This document shows positions 14,799-21,994 of a stretch of DNA of 32,348 bases, piece after piece. The notes beneath the pieces were generated by a model. It searched no databases, was not told the DNA's origin, and saw only the letters and a list, made by a program, of their open reading frames with translations. Both the position numbers and the translations under genes were made by a program. Within the stretch, counting starts at the first letter, position 1; every line of letters starts with the position of its first letter. Source of the stretch: Myxococcales bacterium UBA1203 (GTDB lineage: Bacteria; Myxococcota; Myxococcia; Myxococcales; UBA5297). The DNA is taken from NCBI GenBank assembly GCA_002309695.1, contig DBXV01000025.1:95171-127518 (forward strand), read 5' to 3'.

Positions 14799-17681
14799 AT
14801 GGCCGATCAGGAAACACCAGAAGCAGAGCAGAACGACGCCGAGGCAGGCGTCACCGACACCACGTCCGCAGAAGTTCAGGCGCGGACCGGCCTGCCGGCA
14901 AACGACACGCCCGACGGACCGGGAACCGTGCCCGGCGGCATGGGAGACGGCGGCGAGCCGCCCAAAACCATCGTTCCCATCGCCATCGAAGACGAGATGC
15001 GCCGCTCGTATCTCGACTACTCGATGAGCGTCATCATCGGCCGGGCCCTGCCCGACGCCCGCGATGGCCTGAAGCCGGTCCACCGCCGCGTCCTCTTCAC
15101 GATGGACGAGCTGGGGAACCACTACAACAAGCCCTTCAAGAAGTCGGCGCGCACCGTCGGCGATGTCATGGGTAAGTACCACCCGCACGGCGACTCGGCG
15201 ATTTACGACACCCTGGTGCGCATGGCTCAGGACTTCTCGATGCGCTACCCGCTGGTGGACGGCCAGGGCAACTTCGGCTCCGTGGACGGCGATGCTGCTG
15301 CTGCCATGCGCTACACCGAAGCCCGCCTGACCCGGCTGTCCGGAGAGCTTCTGGCCGATCTGGACAAAGACACGGTGGACATGGCGCCCAACTACGATGA
15401 GTCGCTGCTGGAGCCCACCGTTCTGCCCACCAAGTTCCCCAACCTTCTGGTCAACGGCTCCGAAGGCATCGCAGTGGGCATGGCCACCAAGATTCCGCCC
15501 CACAACATCGGCGAGACCATCGACGCGGCCATTCACCTCATCGACAATCCGGACGCCACTGTGGACGACCTGATGCACTTCCTGCCCGGCCCGGACTTCC
15601 CCACCGGCGCCTTCATCTGCGGCAGTCAGGGCATTCGCGACGCCTACACGACGGGGCGCGGTCATCTGAAGGTTCGTTCCAAATACGAGATTGAGACCGA
15701 CAAGAAGACCGGCAAGGAAACCATCGTCATCACCGAGATTCCCTATCAGGTGAACAAGGCCCGCCTGGTGACTGCCATCTCGCAGCTGCACAAAGACAAA
15801 ATCGTCGAGGGCATCACCGCGCTCAGGGACGAATCCAACCGGTTGGGCATGCGCATCGTCATTGAGGTGTCGCACACCGTCATGGCGAGGGCCGTTCTCA
15901 ACAACCTGTTCAGCCACACCGACCTGCAGACCACCTACGGCATCATCATGCTGGCGGTGGACAACGGGCAGCCGCGGATTCTGAACCTGAAGGAAATTCT
16001 CCAGCGCTTTATCAGCCACCGCCGCGACGTGGTGACGCGCCGGACCAAGTTTGAGCTCCGCAAGGCAGAAGCCCGCCGGCACATCGTCGAGGGCCTGCTG
16101 GTGGCGCAGGACTTCATCGACCACGTGATTGCGCTGATTCGGGCGTCCAAAGACCCCACCGAGGCCAACTGGGGCCTTCAGCGCATCCTCACGGACGAGA
16201 TTTACGAGCGCGATTCCTTCCGCGACCTGCCCCGCGTTGACCTGTCCAACGTTCGTGAGCGCATGGCGGCACTGATGGCCCGCGTGAATGCCGATGGACC
16301 GATCTGCACGGAGTTCACCTACGACTACGAGGGCCGTGGATTCAGTGCCGAGCAGGCCAAGGCGATTCTGGAGATGCGGCTGCAGCGCCTGACCGGGCTG
16401 GAGCGGGATGCGCTCATCAGCGAGCTCATCGACCTGCTGCGGAACATCGCCTGGTACAAAAAAATCCTGAGCGATGAGCCGACGCTGCTGGGAATCATCA
16501 AGGACGAACTCGTTGACGTGCGCACGCGCTATTCCGACCCCCGCCGGACCCAAATCGTGGGCGAGGTGGGGCGCTTCTCCATGGAGGACCTGGTCAGCGA
16601 GGAACAGGTCGTGGTCACGCTTTCCCACGCGGGCTACGCCAAGCGCACGCGCGTGGCCGAATACCGGGCTCAAAAGCGCGGCGGACGCGGGCGCACCGGC
16701 GCCAAGACCAAGGAAGACGATTTTGTGGAGCAGCTGTTCATCGCCTCCACCCACGACCAGATGCTGTCCTTCACCACTCTGGGGCGGGTTTACTGGTTCA
16801 AGGTTCTGGAAATTCCCGAGGCGCTGCCCGCCTCCAAGGGCAAGGCCATCGTCAACATCATCAAGTTCCGGCCGGACGAAAAGCCCGCGGCCATCCTCAA
16901 GCTGGAAGAGGGCTTCCAGGCGGGCAAATACGTTCTGTTCGTCACCGAGAACGGCACCGTGAAGCGCACGGCGCTGGAAGAGTATTCGCGGCCCAGAAAC
17001 GGCGGCATCAACGCGCTGGGCATCGATGAGGGCGACCGGCTGATTGCGGCGCTGCTGACCGACAAGGACAGCGACGTTCTCCTCTCGACGAAGAACGGCA
17101 TGGCCATCCGCTTCAACGTGCAGGATGTCCGGCCCACGGGGCGCACTGCGTACGGCGTGCGCGGCATCACTCTGGATGCGGACGACCGCGTCGTCTCTGC
17201 CGAGGTCATCATTCCCGGAGAGACGATTCTCACCATCACCGAAAACGGCTTCGGCAAGCGCACGCCAGAGAGCGCTTATCGGCGCCAGAACCGCGGCGGC
17301 AAAGGCGTCATCGACATCAAGGCCGGCGGACGCAACGGCAGCGTGGTGGGCGTCATTCAGGTCACAGACGCGGATGAATTTGTTCTCGTCACGGACGGCG
17401 GCATGCTGATTCGGACCCGCGCCGGCGATGTCAGCATCGTCAACCGCAACACTCTGGGCGTGACCATCTTCAAGCTCGACAAGGACGCCAAGGTGTCCAG
17501 CATCGCCAAGCTGTCCGAGGAGAGCGTCCGGGCCCTGGGCGGCAATGCTGACGCGGACGATGATGCCGCTGACGCAGCAGCTGACGCCGGCGAAGCCTCA
17601 AATGAGGCAGAGGTCGGCAGCGACGGCGAAGGGAATACTGAAACCGCGGCCGAGGAGACTCCGGAACCCTCCGCTGAGTGA
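14799..17681 (+). CDS. gyrA: DNA gyrase subunit A
   Basis: Breakage-reunion subunit of gyrase, which with GyrB introduces negative supercoils using ATP. The core begins at about residue 58 (IAIEDEMRRSYLDYSMSVI). Catalytic Tyr172 is in AAAMRYTEARL. In the quinolone region, HPHGDSAIYDT carries Ser133 and Asp137, equivalent to E. coli Ser83 and Asp87, so no classical resistance change is present. The C-terminal beta-pinwheel has the canonical GyrA box QKRGGRG (625-631) and a second box-like QNRGGKG further on, indicating true wrapping gyrase and not topoisomerase IV. It is 960 residues, with an acidic N-terminal extension of about 50 residues and an acidic Ala/Asp/Glu tail of about 45. gyrB is not adjacent in this window. 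Confidence 0.97.
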   Translation: MADQETPEAEQNDAEAGVTDTTSAEVQARTGLPANDTPDGPGTVPGGMGDGGEPPKTIVPIAIEDEMRRSYLDYSMSVIIGRALPDARDGLKPVHRRVLFTMDELGNHYNKPFKKSARTVGDVMGKYHPHGDSAIYDTLVRMAQDFSMRYPLVDGQGNFGSVDGDAAAAMRYTEARLTRLSGELLADLDKDTVDMAPNYDESLLEPTVLPTKFPNLLVNGSEGIAVGMATKIPPHNIGETIDAAIHLIDNPDATVDDLMHFLPGPDFPTGAFICGSQGIRDAYTTGRGHLKVRSKYEIETDKKTGKETIVITEIPYQVNKARLVTAISQLHKDKIVEGITALRDESNRLGMRIVIEVSHTVMARAVLNNLFSHTDLQTTYGIIMLAVDNGQPRILNLKEILQRFISHRRDVVTRRTKFELRKAEARRHIVEGLLVAQDFIDHVIALIRASKDPTEANWGLQRILTDEIYERDSFRDLPRVDLSNVRERMAALMARVNADGPICTEFTYDYEGRGFSAEQAKAILEMRLQRLTGLERDALISELIDLLRNIAWYKKILSDEPTLLGIIKDELVDVRTRYSDPRRTQIVGEVGRFSMEDLVSEEQVVVTLSHAGYAKRTRVAEYRAQKRGGRGRTGAKTKEDDFVEQLFIASTHDQMLSFTTLGRVYWFKVLEIPEALPASKGKAIVNIIKFRPDEKPAAILKLEEGFQAGKYVLFVTENGTVKRTALEEYSRPRNGGINALGIDEGDRLIAALLTDKDSDVLLSTKNGMAIRFNVQDVRPTGRTAYGVRGITLDADDRVVSAEVIIPGETILTITENGFGKRTPESAYRRQNRGGKGVIDIKAGGRNGSVVGVIQVTDADEFVLVTDGGMLIRTRAGDVSIVNRNTLGVTIFKLDKDAKVSSIAKLSEESVRALGGNADADDDAADAAADAGEASNEAEVGSDGEGNTETAAEETPEPSAE

Positions 17682-17717
17682 CCCCGGAAAAACTCCGGAT
17701 TGTTTCGTCTCAAATAA

Positions 17718-17758
17718 AAAGCCGTCGGAGCATCAGCCCCGGCGGCTTTCTCTTTTTT
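17718..17758 (+). terminator. Rho-independent terminator of gyrA
   Basis: AAAGCCGTCGG (17718-17728) pairs with CCGGCGGCTTT (17739-17749), one T-G wobble, 10-base loop, followed by a T-rich run. It ends the gyrA transcript 36 bases past the stop. Confidence 0.9.
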
Positions 17759-17759
17759 G

Positions 17760-17948
17760 GGGGGGATTTCCAAACAGGAATTATTTTATTCTATTTATTC
17801 AACAAATTCGTTACTGGTATTCTAAACGCCCCATGGATTTCATATTTCCAAATAAATTTCGTCAAAAACTCTCTTTGTCATGAAAAACAATAGAGCATTA
17901 AACATATTCTATAATTTTATAAATATAATTCAATTCTGCAGTGGCCGT
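17760..17948. other. AT-rich intergenic stretch between gyrA and the ferredoxin gene
   Basis: About 190 bases of strongly AT-rich sequence (runs such as TTATTTTATTCTATTTATT) lie between two convergent genes. No gene, tRNA or convincing terminator for the minus-strand ferredoxin is seen. A plus-strand open frame from 17880 runs into the antisense of the ferredoxin and is not credible. Confidence 0.5.
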
Positions 17949-18254
17949 TCACTTCCTAAACCGCGACGTGGCCTCCGTCAGGGCCTCCAGAGCGGGGATT
18001 TTTCGGTCAGCGGAAAGAATGGACGCCGCTTTTTCCAAAAGCCGGGCCTCGGTCTCGGCAGCGCCCTCATCCGGCACAATGGCCTGGACGGGGCATACCG
18101 GCGCGCACAGGAATTCGCCTGACAGGCCGACACATTCAAAACATCGCGACGCATCGACCACAAAAACTTCCGGGCCTTCGCTGACAGCGCCGGCGGGACA
18201 TTCCTCCGCGCAGGCCCCGCATGAAATACACATGTCGCCGATTTTGACTGGCAT
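17949..18254 (-). CDS. 2[4Fe-4S] ferredoxin (Alvin/YfhL type)
   Basis: Small cytoplasmic electron carrier with two [4Fe-4S] clusters. Cluster-binding cysteines are C9, C12, C15, C19 (CISCGACAEECP) and C38, C41, C50, C54 (CFEC, eight residues, then CAPVCP). The eight-residue insert between the second and third Cys of cluster two, plus a helical C-terminal extension to residue 101, marks the Allochromatium-type (Alvin) family, whose members have very low potentials. The start at 18254 is preferred over 18278 because AAGGAA (plus strand 18262-18267 as TTCCTT) lies 7 bases upstream and the family begins there. A perfect palindrome abuts that site. A terminator separates it from the barrel gene upstream, so it has its own promoter. 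Redox partner unknown. Confidence 0.93.
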   Translation of the reverse strand: MPVKIGDMCISCGACAEECPAGAVSEGPEVFVVDASRCFECVGLSGEFLCAPVCPVQAIVPDEGAAETEARLLEKAASILSADRKIPALEALTEATSRFRK

Positions 18255-18267
18255 TGTCTTATTCCTT

Positions 18268-18283
18268 TTTGGGTACACCCAAA
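18268..18283 (-). promoter_or_regulatory. Perfect palindrome next to the ferredoxin ribosome binding site
   Basis: TTTGGGTACACCCAAA has 7-base arms around a 2-base centre and ends directly at the ferredoxin Shine-Dalgarno sequence (18262-18267). It could be an operator for a dimeric repressor. If transcribed, it could also be a small hairpin that hides or protects the ribosome binding site. No named regulator motif is matched with confidence. Confidence 0.55.
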
Positions 18284-18327
18284 TGAGTCACGCCGAATGA
18301 CCGCGCCGGCGCCAAAACCCGCATAAC

Positions 18328-18365
18328 AAAAAGGCCCCGGACCATTGCTGGAGAGGTCCGGAGCC
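18328..18365 (-). terminator. Rho-independent terminator of the nucleotidase/barrel operon
   Basis: Read on the minus strand, GGCTCCGGACC (18355-18365) pairs with GGTCCGGGGCC (18333-18343), one T-G wobble, followed by five T (18328-18332). It lies 40 bases past the barrel stop and ends the 24939-18406 set, leaving the ferredoxin as a separate unit. Confidence 0.88.
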
Positions 18366-18405
18366 CTTTGCTGAAACAGCCCTGCTGCGGAACAAAGCCG
18401 CCTTT

Positions 18406-19956
18406 TTAGAACCGCGCCTGCATCATCAGGTTGAAGCCCAGGGCCCACGGATCCTCAAAGACCGCCTCGGCCACGCCTTCGCTGGAGTCCTTAAAGGTCG
18501 TCTTGTTTTTGTCGTATGTGAGATAAATTTCGCCAATCGCCGAGAAGAACTCCGAGATGTCCCAGCGCAGATTGACCTTGGCCGAAGTGACGAGCTTGGC
18601 CTCTTCGCCGCTGGGCAGCACGGTCATCGAGCTCGAATCCTTAACCACCACGGTGCGCTTGCCCTGGAGAGCGGCGGAGGGATTGTTGCCGCCCAGCGTG
18701 CCGCTGGTCGAGTAGGAGGCGGGCATCTGGATGCCGGCGCTGATACCCGGCGTCAGGCGCGTGCTGGGGAAATAATAATCAACATTGATGGCGATGAACT
18801 TCTCGCCGGAAATGTCGGTACCCTCGGGGAAATCCACGAACGGGGGATAGCCGGGAACGTTGAACTCGATGAAGGAAAGGCTCCGCATCAGGCCGACAAT
18901 GCCGAAGCGCCAGTAATTGTATTTGGCGCGCAGCTGCAGAACGCCCGCATAAGCCTTCTGGATGCTGGTCTGCGCATAGACATCCGGGTCAGCCAGTTCC
19001 TGGGCCAGGAACGTTCCCTCGATGGAGCCGGTGAAGCTGAAGCCGCCGGGATAGCGCTCCGCACGGAAGAAGCGGGAGGGCAGGTCCGGGTCGTTCCTGT
19101 ACAGATTGAAGTCGATGGAGCCGCCCACGGGTTCGCCATAGTGGAAGACCAGCTGGCCGGAAACGCCGTAGGCATCCACGTCGCGGCCCAAGACGCTCGT
19201 CTGCGGGTTCACGCCCTTCTGGAAATAGCCGCCGGAAACATCCAGCCTGAGCCAGCTGGTGATGTCCACGCCCGCGCCCAGAAGCGCCCCGTAATTGGTC
19301 TCCTGCTCGTGAATTTTGTCGTTCAGGATGAGCGTCGTCTTCATGCCGACCCAGACGTACCACATCTGCTCGTCATTGATGCTCTTGACCAGGCGCAGGG
19401 CCGCGCCGGGAACAGACTCGCCGCTGTTGGGGAACACGTTGCTGCCGCCCCAAGTGACTTTGGGAGCGTAGCCCAGGCGCATGCGGTCCGCGGACAGCGG
19501 AAATCCCGTCAGAGAAATGCCTTCGCCTCGGGAGGCGTCCCAGCTGGGCGGCGTATAATTGAGCCGCAGATAGCTGGACGCGTCGCTGATTTTGACCGCA
19601 TCCAGGGATGAGGTGGACCTTTCCCGGGCCACGAGCAGGTTCAGCGCAAGGGCCGCCTCAGTGGTCAGGCCTTTGAAGAACGCCGGCGCCTGCTTGTACA
19701 GGACCAGGTTGGTCAGGCTCTCAAAGCCGGAATACTGGCTGTTGTAGGCATCGTAGAACAGGCTGTTCGACGAATTGGCGCCGCCAAAGCGGGCGCTGGG
19801 GCTGTTGGGCGTGGTCTCGCCTGCATCCGCGAAAACGTTGTCATCGGAAAACAGCAGCGTGACGCGCGTATCGACGAAGTCGCCGGCGAAGGCGCTCATC
19901 GGCATCATGGCCGCAAGCAGCGTGGCCGCAACGATAGACCTGCGAGAGATAGACAT
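18406..19956 (-). CDS. Outer-membrane beta-barrel protein (porin-like), downstream of nucleotidase
   Basis: Secreted 516-residue protein with signal peptide MSISRRSIVAATLLAAMMPMSAFA, cleaved before Gly25. The rest alternates polar and hydrophobic residues with aromatic-rich strands and ends NLMMQARF, the barrel C-terminal signature, so a large outer-membrane barrel of perhaps 16 or more strands is likely. The start at 19956 is chosen over 19998 because AGGAGG (plus strand 19961-19966) stands 4 bases upstream and the signal peptide then begins properly. It follows the OB-fold lipoprotein by 151 bases on the same strand and precedes a terminator. Its position suggests an uptake channel for the products of the nucleotidase system, but no porin family was recognised by motif. 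Confidence 0.75.
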   Translation of the reverse strand: MSISRRSIVAATLLAAMMPMSAFAGDFVDTRVTLLFSDDNVFADAGETTPNSPSARFGGANSSNSLFYDAYNSQYSGFESLTNLVLYKQAPAFFKGLTTEAALALNLLVARERSTSSLDAVKISDASSYLRLNYTPPSWDASRGEGISLTGFPLSADRMRLGYAPKVTWGGSNVFPNSGESVPGAALRLVKSINDEQMWYVWVGMKTTLILNDKIHEQETNYGALLGAGVDITSWLRLDVSGGYFQKGVNPQTSVLGRDVDAYGVSGQLVFHYGEPVGGSIDFNLYRNDPDLPSRFFRAERYPGGFSFTGSIEGTFLAQELADPDVYAQTSIQKAYAGVLQLRAKYNYWRFGIVGLMRSLSFIEFNVPGYPPFVDFPEGTDISGEKFIAINVDYYFPSTRLTPGISAGIQMPASYSTSGTLGGNNPSAALQGKRTVVVKDSSSMTVLPSGEEAKLVTSAKVNLRWDISEFFSAIGEIYLTYDKNKTTFKDSSEGVAEAVFEDPWALGFNLMMQARF

Positions 19957-20107
19957 CCGTCCTCCTGAAGCTCGGCTAGATTGATTGGACTGTTTCAAGG
20001 GGGTTCCTTCCGTCGGGCGCGTCGTTCCGGTGGTGGGCGCGTCCGAAAATCAAAGATTTTGTAGGGAATGGTCCGGATCGAAATTCTCGCCCGGACCCGA
20101 AAAAGGG
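19957..20107. other. 151-base spacer with two inverted repeats inside the minus-strand operon
   Basis: It holds GGTCCGG (20070-20076) paired with CCGGACC (20091-20097) across a 14-base loop, and AAAATC/GATTTT (20046-20051 with 20055-20060). Neither is followed by a T-run on the minus strand, so they are not clear terminators. They may be processing or partial-attenuation structures that set the barrel's expression apart from the two lipoproteins. Confidence 0.4.
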
Positions 20108-21994
20108 TCACTCACACTGGGCGATAATTTCGGGACACGTTCCTGCCCCGGAGCTGGCGCAGACATCTGTCGAATCCCGGGCCATGATGATCCAGCGCGG
20201 CCTGGCGGCCTGTGTCTGGCTCAGGATGCCCGTGACGTTCAGACGGCATTCCGGATAGGCATTCTTGTCGAACACCTTGGGATCCAGCTGCGGAATGGCA
20301 GTGCCCGTCTGAATGTTGATGCGCGTGTGCAGCACATCCTCCAGCTCGATAATCCACTGACCAAAAGACTCGAATGAATTGAGCTCTGTGCAGATGCGGT
20401 CCTTTCGCTCCGGATGTTCGGGGTCATGGCCGACGGAACAATTGACGAAGCATTCACAGTCATCGTCATCCAATGTGCGCTTTTTCTTGTCTGAGGCATC
20501 CTTGGAGCAAAACCAGCCATATTCATTGCTCTCATGCGTTCCGTCGTCGGGGAGCCCCGTGTAGCCGTAAGACTGATAATTAAAGAATCCCACGACGCCG
20601 TTTCCATTGGCATCACAATTCACAAATTCATTGGAGGGCTTCACATTGGTGAACTTAATCAGCGCGCTCTCCAGTGATTCCGAATCGAAATTCCGCCAAT
20701 TGTGGGCGCAATGGACAAATTCGAGCTCGTGATTGTCCTTGACGCCATTGTTGGTGCAGGGAAGCAGCTCGGTGGATTTGGTGGAGCCTGCGTCCGGCTT
20801 GCAGACATATTGCGACGCTCTGTCTTTGTAGGCCATGCACAGCCGGTAGCCATTGGAGCGGTTGTCCACGTAGCACTCATCGGTCTCGGGCGTATCGGGC
20901 CGACAATAAGTACCGGCAATGGCGTTAATGTCGAAGACCATCTCCATGGGCTCAGGAATCAAGCTCTCGTCGGTGACGTAGCGGTCATTTTTCGTCCAGC
21001 TGGGGAACGTCACCTGGCTGTTGCCGCTGAATTCCTGAACAGTACCCGTAATGGTCTTGATGCAGTCGCCCAGCTGCAGGTCGTCCGGATAAGAGAAATT
21101 ATAAACAAACAAATGGCCGAAGTGGCTCAGCGACCGCTGATAGGGCTCCATCTGCAGGCGCCGGCTCTTGTCGCCATCCAGGTCCGCATAATGGGCGGAA
21201 AGGTCGGTGACATAAAAGCCGGCATTCGTAATCGCCGTCACAACCATACATTCCTGCGGCTCCATGGCGTGAATCGTCACAAAATTAGAGATAAAGGCGG
21301 AGGTGCGGTTGTTAATCGTACAATTAGCGATGCCGTCGGAGCAGGCGGAATTCGTCTTGGCATTGTACTCTTCCATACGCTGCATATCGATGATGCTGGG
21401 CTCGCCGAAATACAGCTTCCGGGTCGCCCCTGCAGCGTAAGTCCGATACGGCGCCGCCTCAGGCCAGTCCTGAATTGAGGCAGGCTCTGTAAAGGGAATG
21501 GACGCGCTGTCGCCGTCATCTGCGTCAACCTTGTTGTAAACCATGGCCGGCGGCGCGTCCTGCACCCACAGAACCACAGGGCCGAAGACGTTGGCAATCT
21601 CCACAACGACGTCGCCGTCATTCAGACCGCCCGACATGGGTGCCAACATGTACTCGGCCAAATCAGAACGGCTGGACTTGACGCTCTTAATCTCGCCGGG
21701 CGTCACCCGGAAGGACACGGGGCGATTGAAATAGGGATAGAACTCGCCGTCCTTGTCGTAGGCCGCGATGGAGAGCGTCACCCGGACGGTCCGCAGAGGA
21801 ATGGGCAGCGGATTGGAGCTGTCGAACCCCTGCTCTGAGCCCTGATAGGTCTTTCCTGAGCTTTCAATCTTGAGGACTTCGACTTTGAAAGTCTCGACGC
21901 GGTCCTTCTCAAGCCGAACCTTGTCCGGATCGCAGCCCGTCGTCAGGAAGAGGATGAACGCGCCCAAGAGGGCGCACAGATTGCGAATCTTCAC
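20108..21994 (-). CDS. Cys-rich lipoprotein with YhcR-type OB-fold
   Basis: Surface or periplasmic lipoprotein of 628 residues. The signal ends LFLTTGC, with Cys21 lipidated. Residues about 30-150 look like a beta-sandwich domain. Residues about 248-333 match the OB-fold found in extracellular nucleases and in Bacillus YhcR: CMVVTAITNAGFYVTD, then HLFVYNF, then LQLGDCIKTITGTVQEFSG. The C-terminal half is rich in Cys and Asp with no recognised domain. No catalytic nuclease motif is visible, so it may be a nucleic-acid-binding partner. The GTG start at 21994 overlaps the stop of the 5'-nucleotidase gene by 4 bases, with GGAGGG about 7 bases upstream, so the two are co-translated. OB assignment is by pattern recognition. 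Confidence 0.7.
   Translation of the reverse strand: MKIRNLCALLGAFILFLTTGCDPDKVRLEKDRVETFKVEVLKIESSGKTYQGSEQGFDSSNPLPIPLRTVRVTLSIAAYDKDGEFYPYFNRPVSFRVTPGEIKSVKSSRSDLAEYMLAPMSGGLNDGDVVVEIANVFGPVVLWVQDAPPAMVYNKVDADDGDSASIPFTEPASIQDWPEAAPYRTYAAGATRKLYFGEPSIIDMQRMEEYNAKTNSACSDGIANCTINNRTSAFISNFVTIHAMEPQECMVVTAITNAGFYVTDLSAHYADLDGDKSRRLQMEPYQRSLSHFGHLFVYNFSYPDDLQLGDCIKTITGTVQEFSGNSQVTFPSWTKNDRYVTDESLIPEPMEMVFDINAIAGTYCRPDTPETDECYVDNRSNGYRLCMAYKDRASQYVCKPDAGSTKSTELLPCTNNGVKDNHELEFVHCAHNWRNFDSESLESALIKFTNVKPSNEFVNCDANGNGVVGFFNYQSYGYTGLPDDGTHESNEYGWFCSKDASDKKKRTLDDDDCECFVNCSVGHDPEHPERKDRICTELNSFESFGQWIIELEDVLHTRINIQTGTAIPQLDPKVFDKNAYPECRLNVTGILSQTQAARPRWIIMARDSTDVCASSGAGTCPEIIAQCE

Noticed and set aside
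14757..16754. 665-codon minus-strand open frame opposite gyrA
   Set aside because: Antisense shadow of gyrA with no recognisable domain.
15795..17310. gyrA being parC (topoisomerase IV)
   Set aside because: A canonical GyrA box QKRGGRG is present in the first pinwheel blade and the tail is acidic as in gyrase.
17880..18300. Plus-strand small open frames opposite the ferredoxin gene
   Set aside because: They cross from AT-rich spacer into the antisense of a gene with eight diagnostic cysteines.
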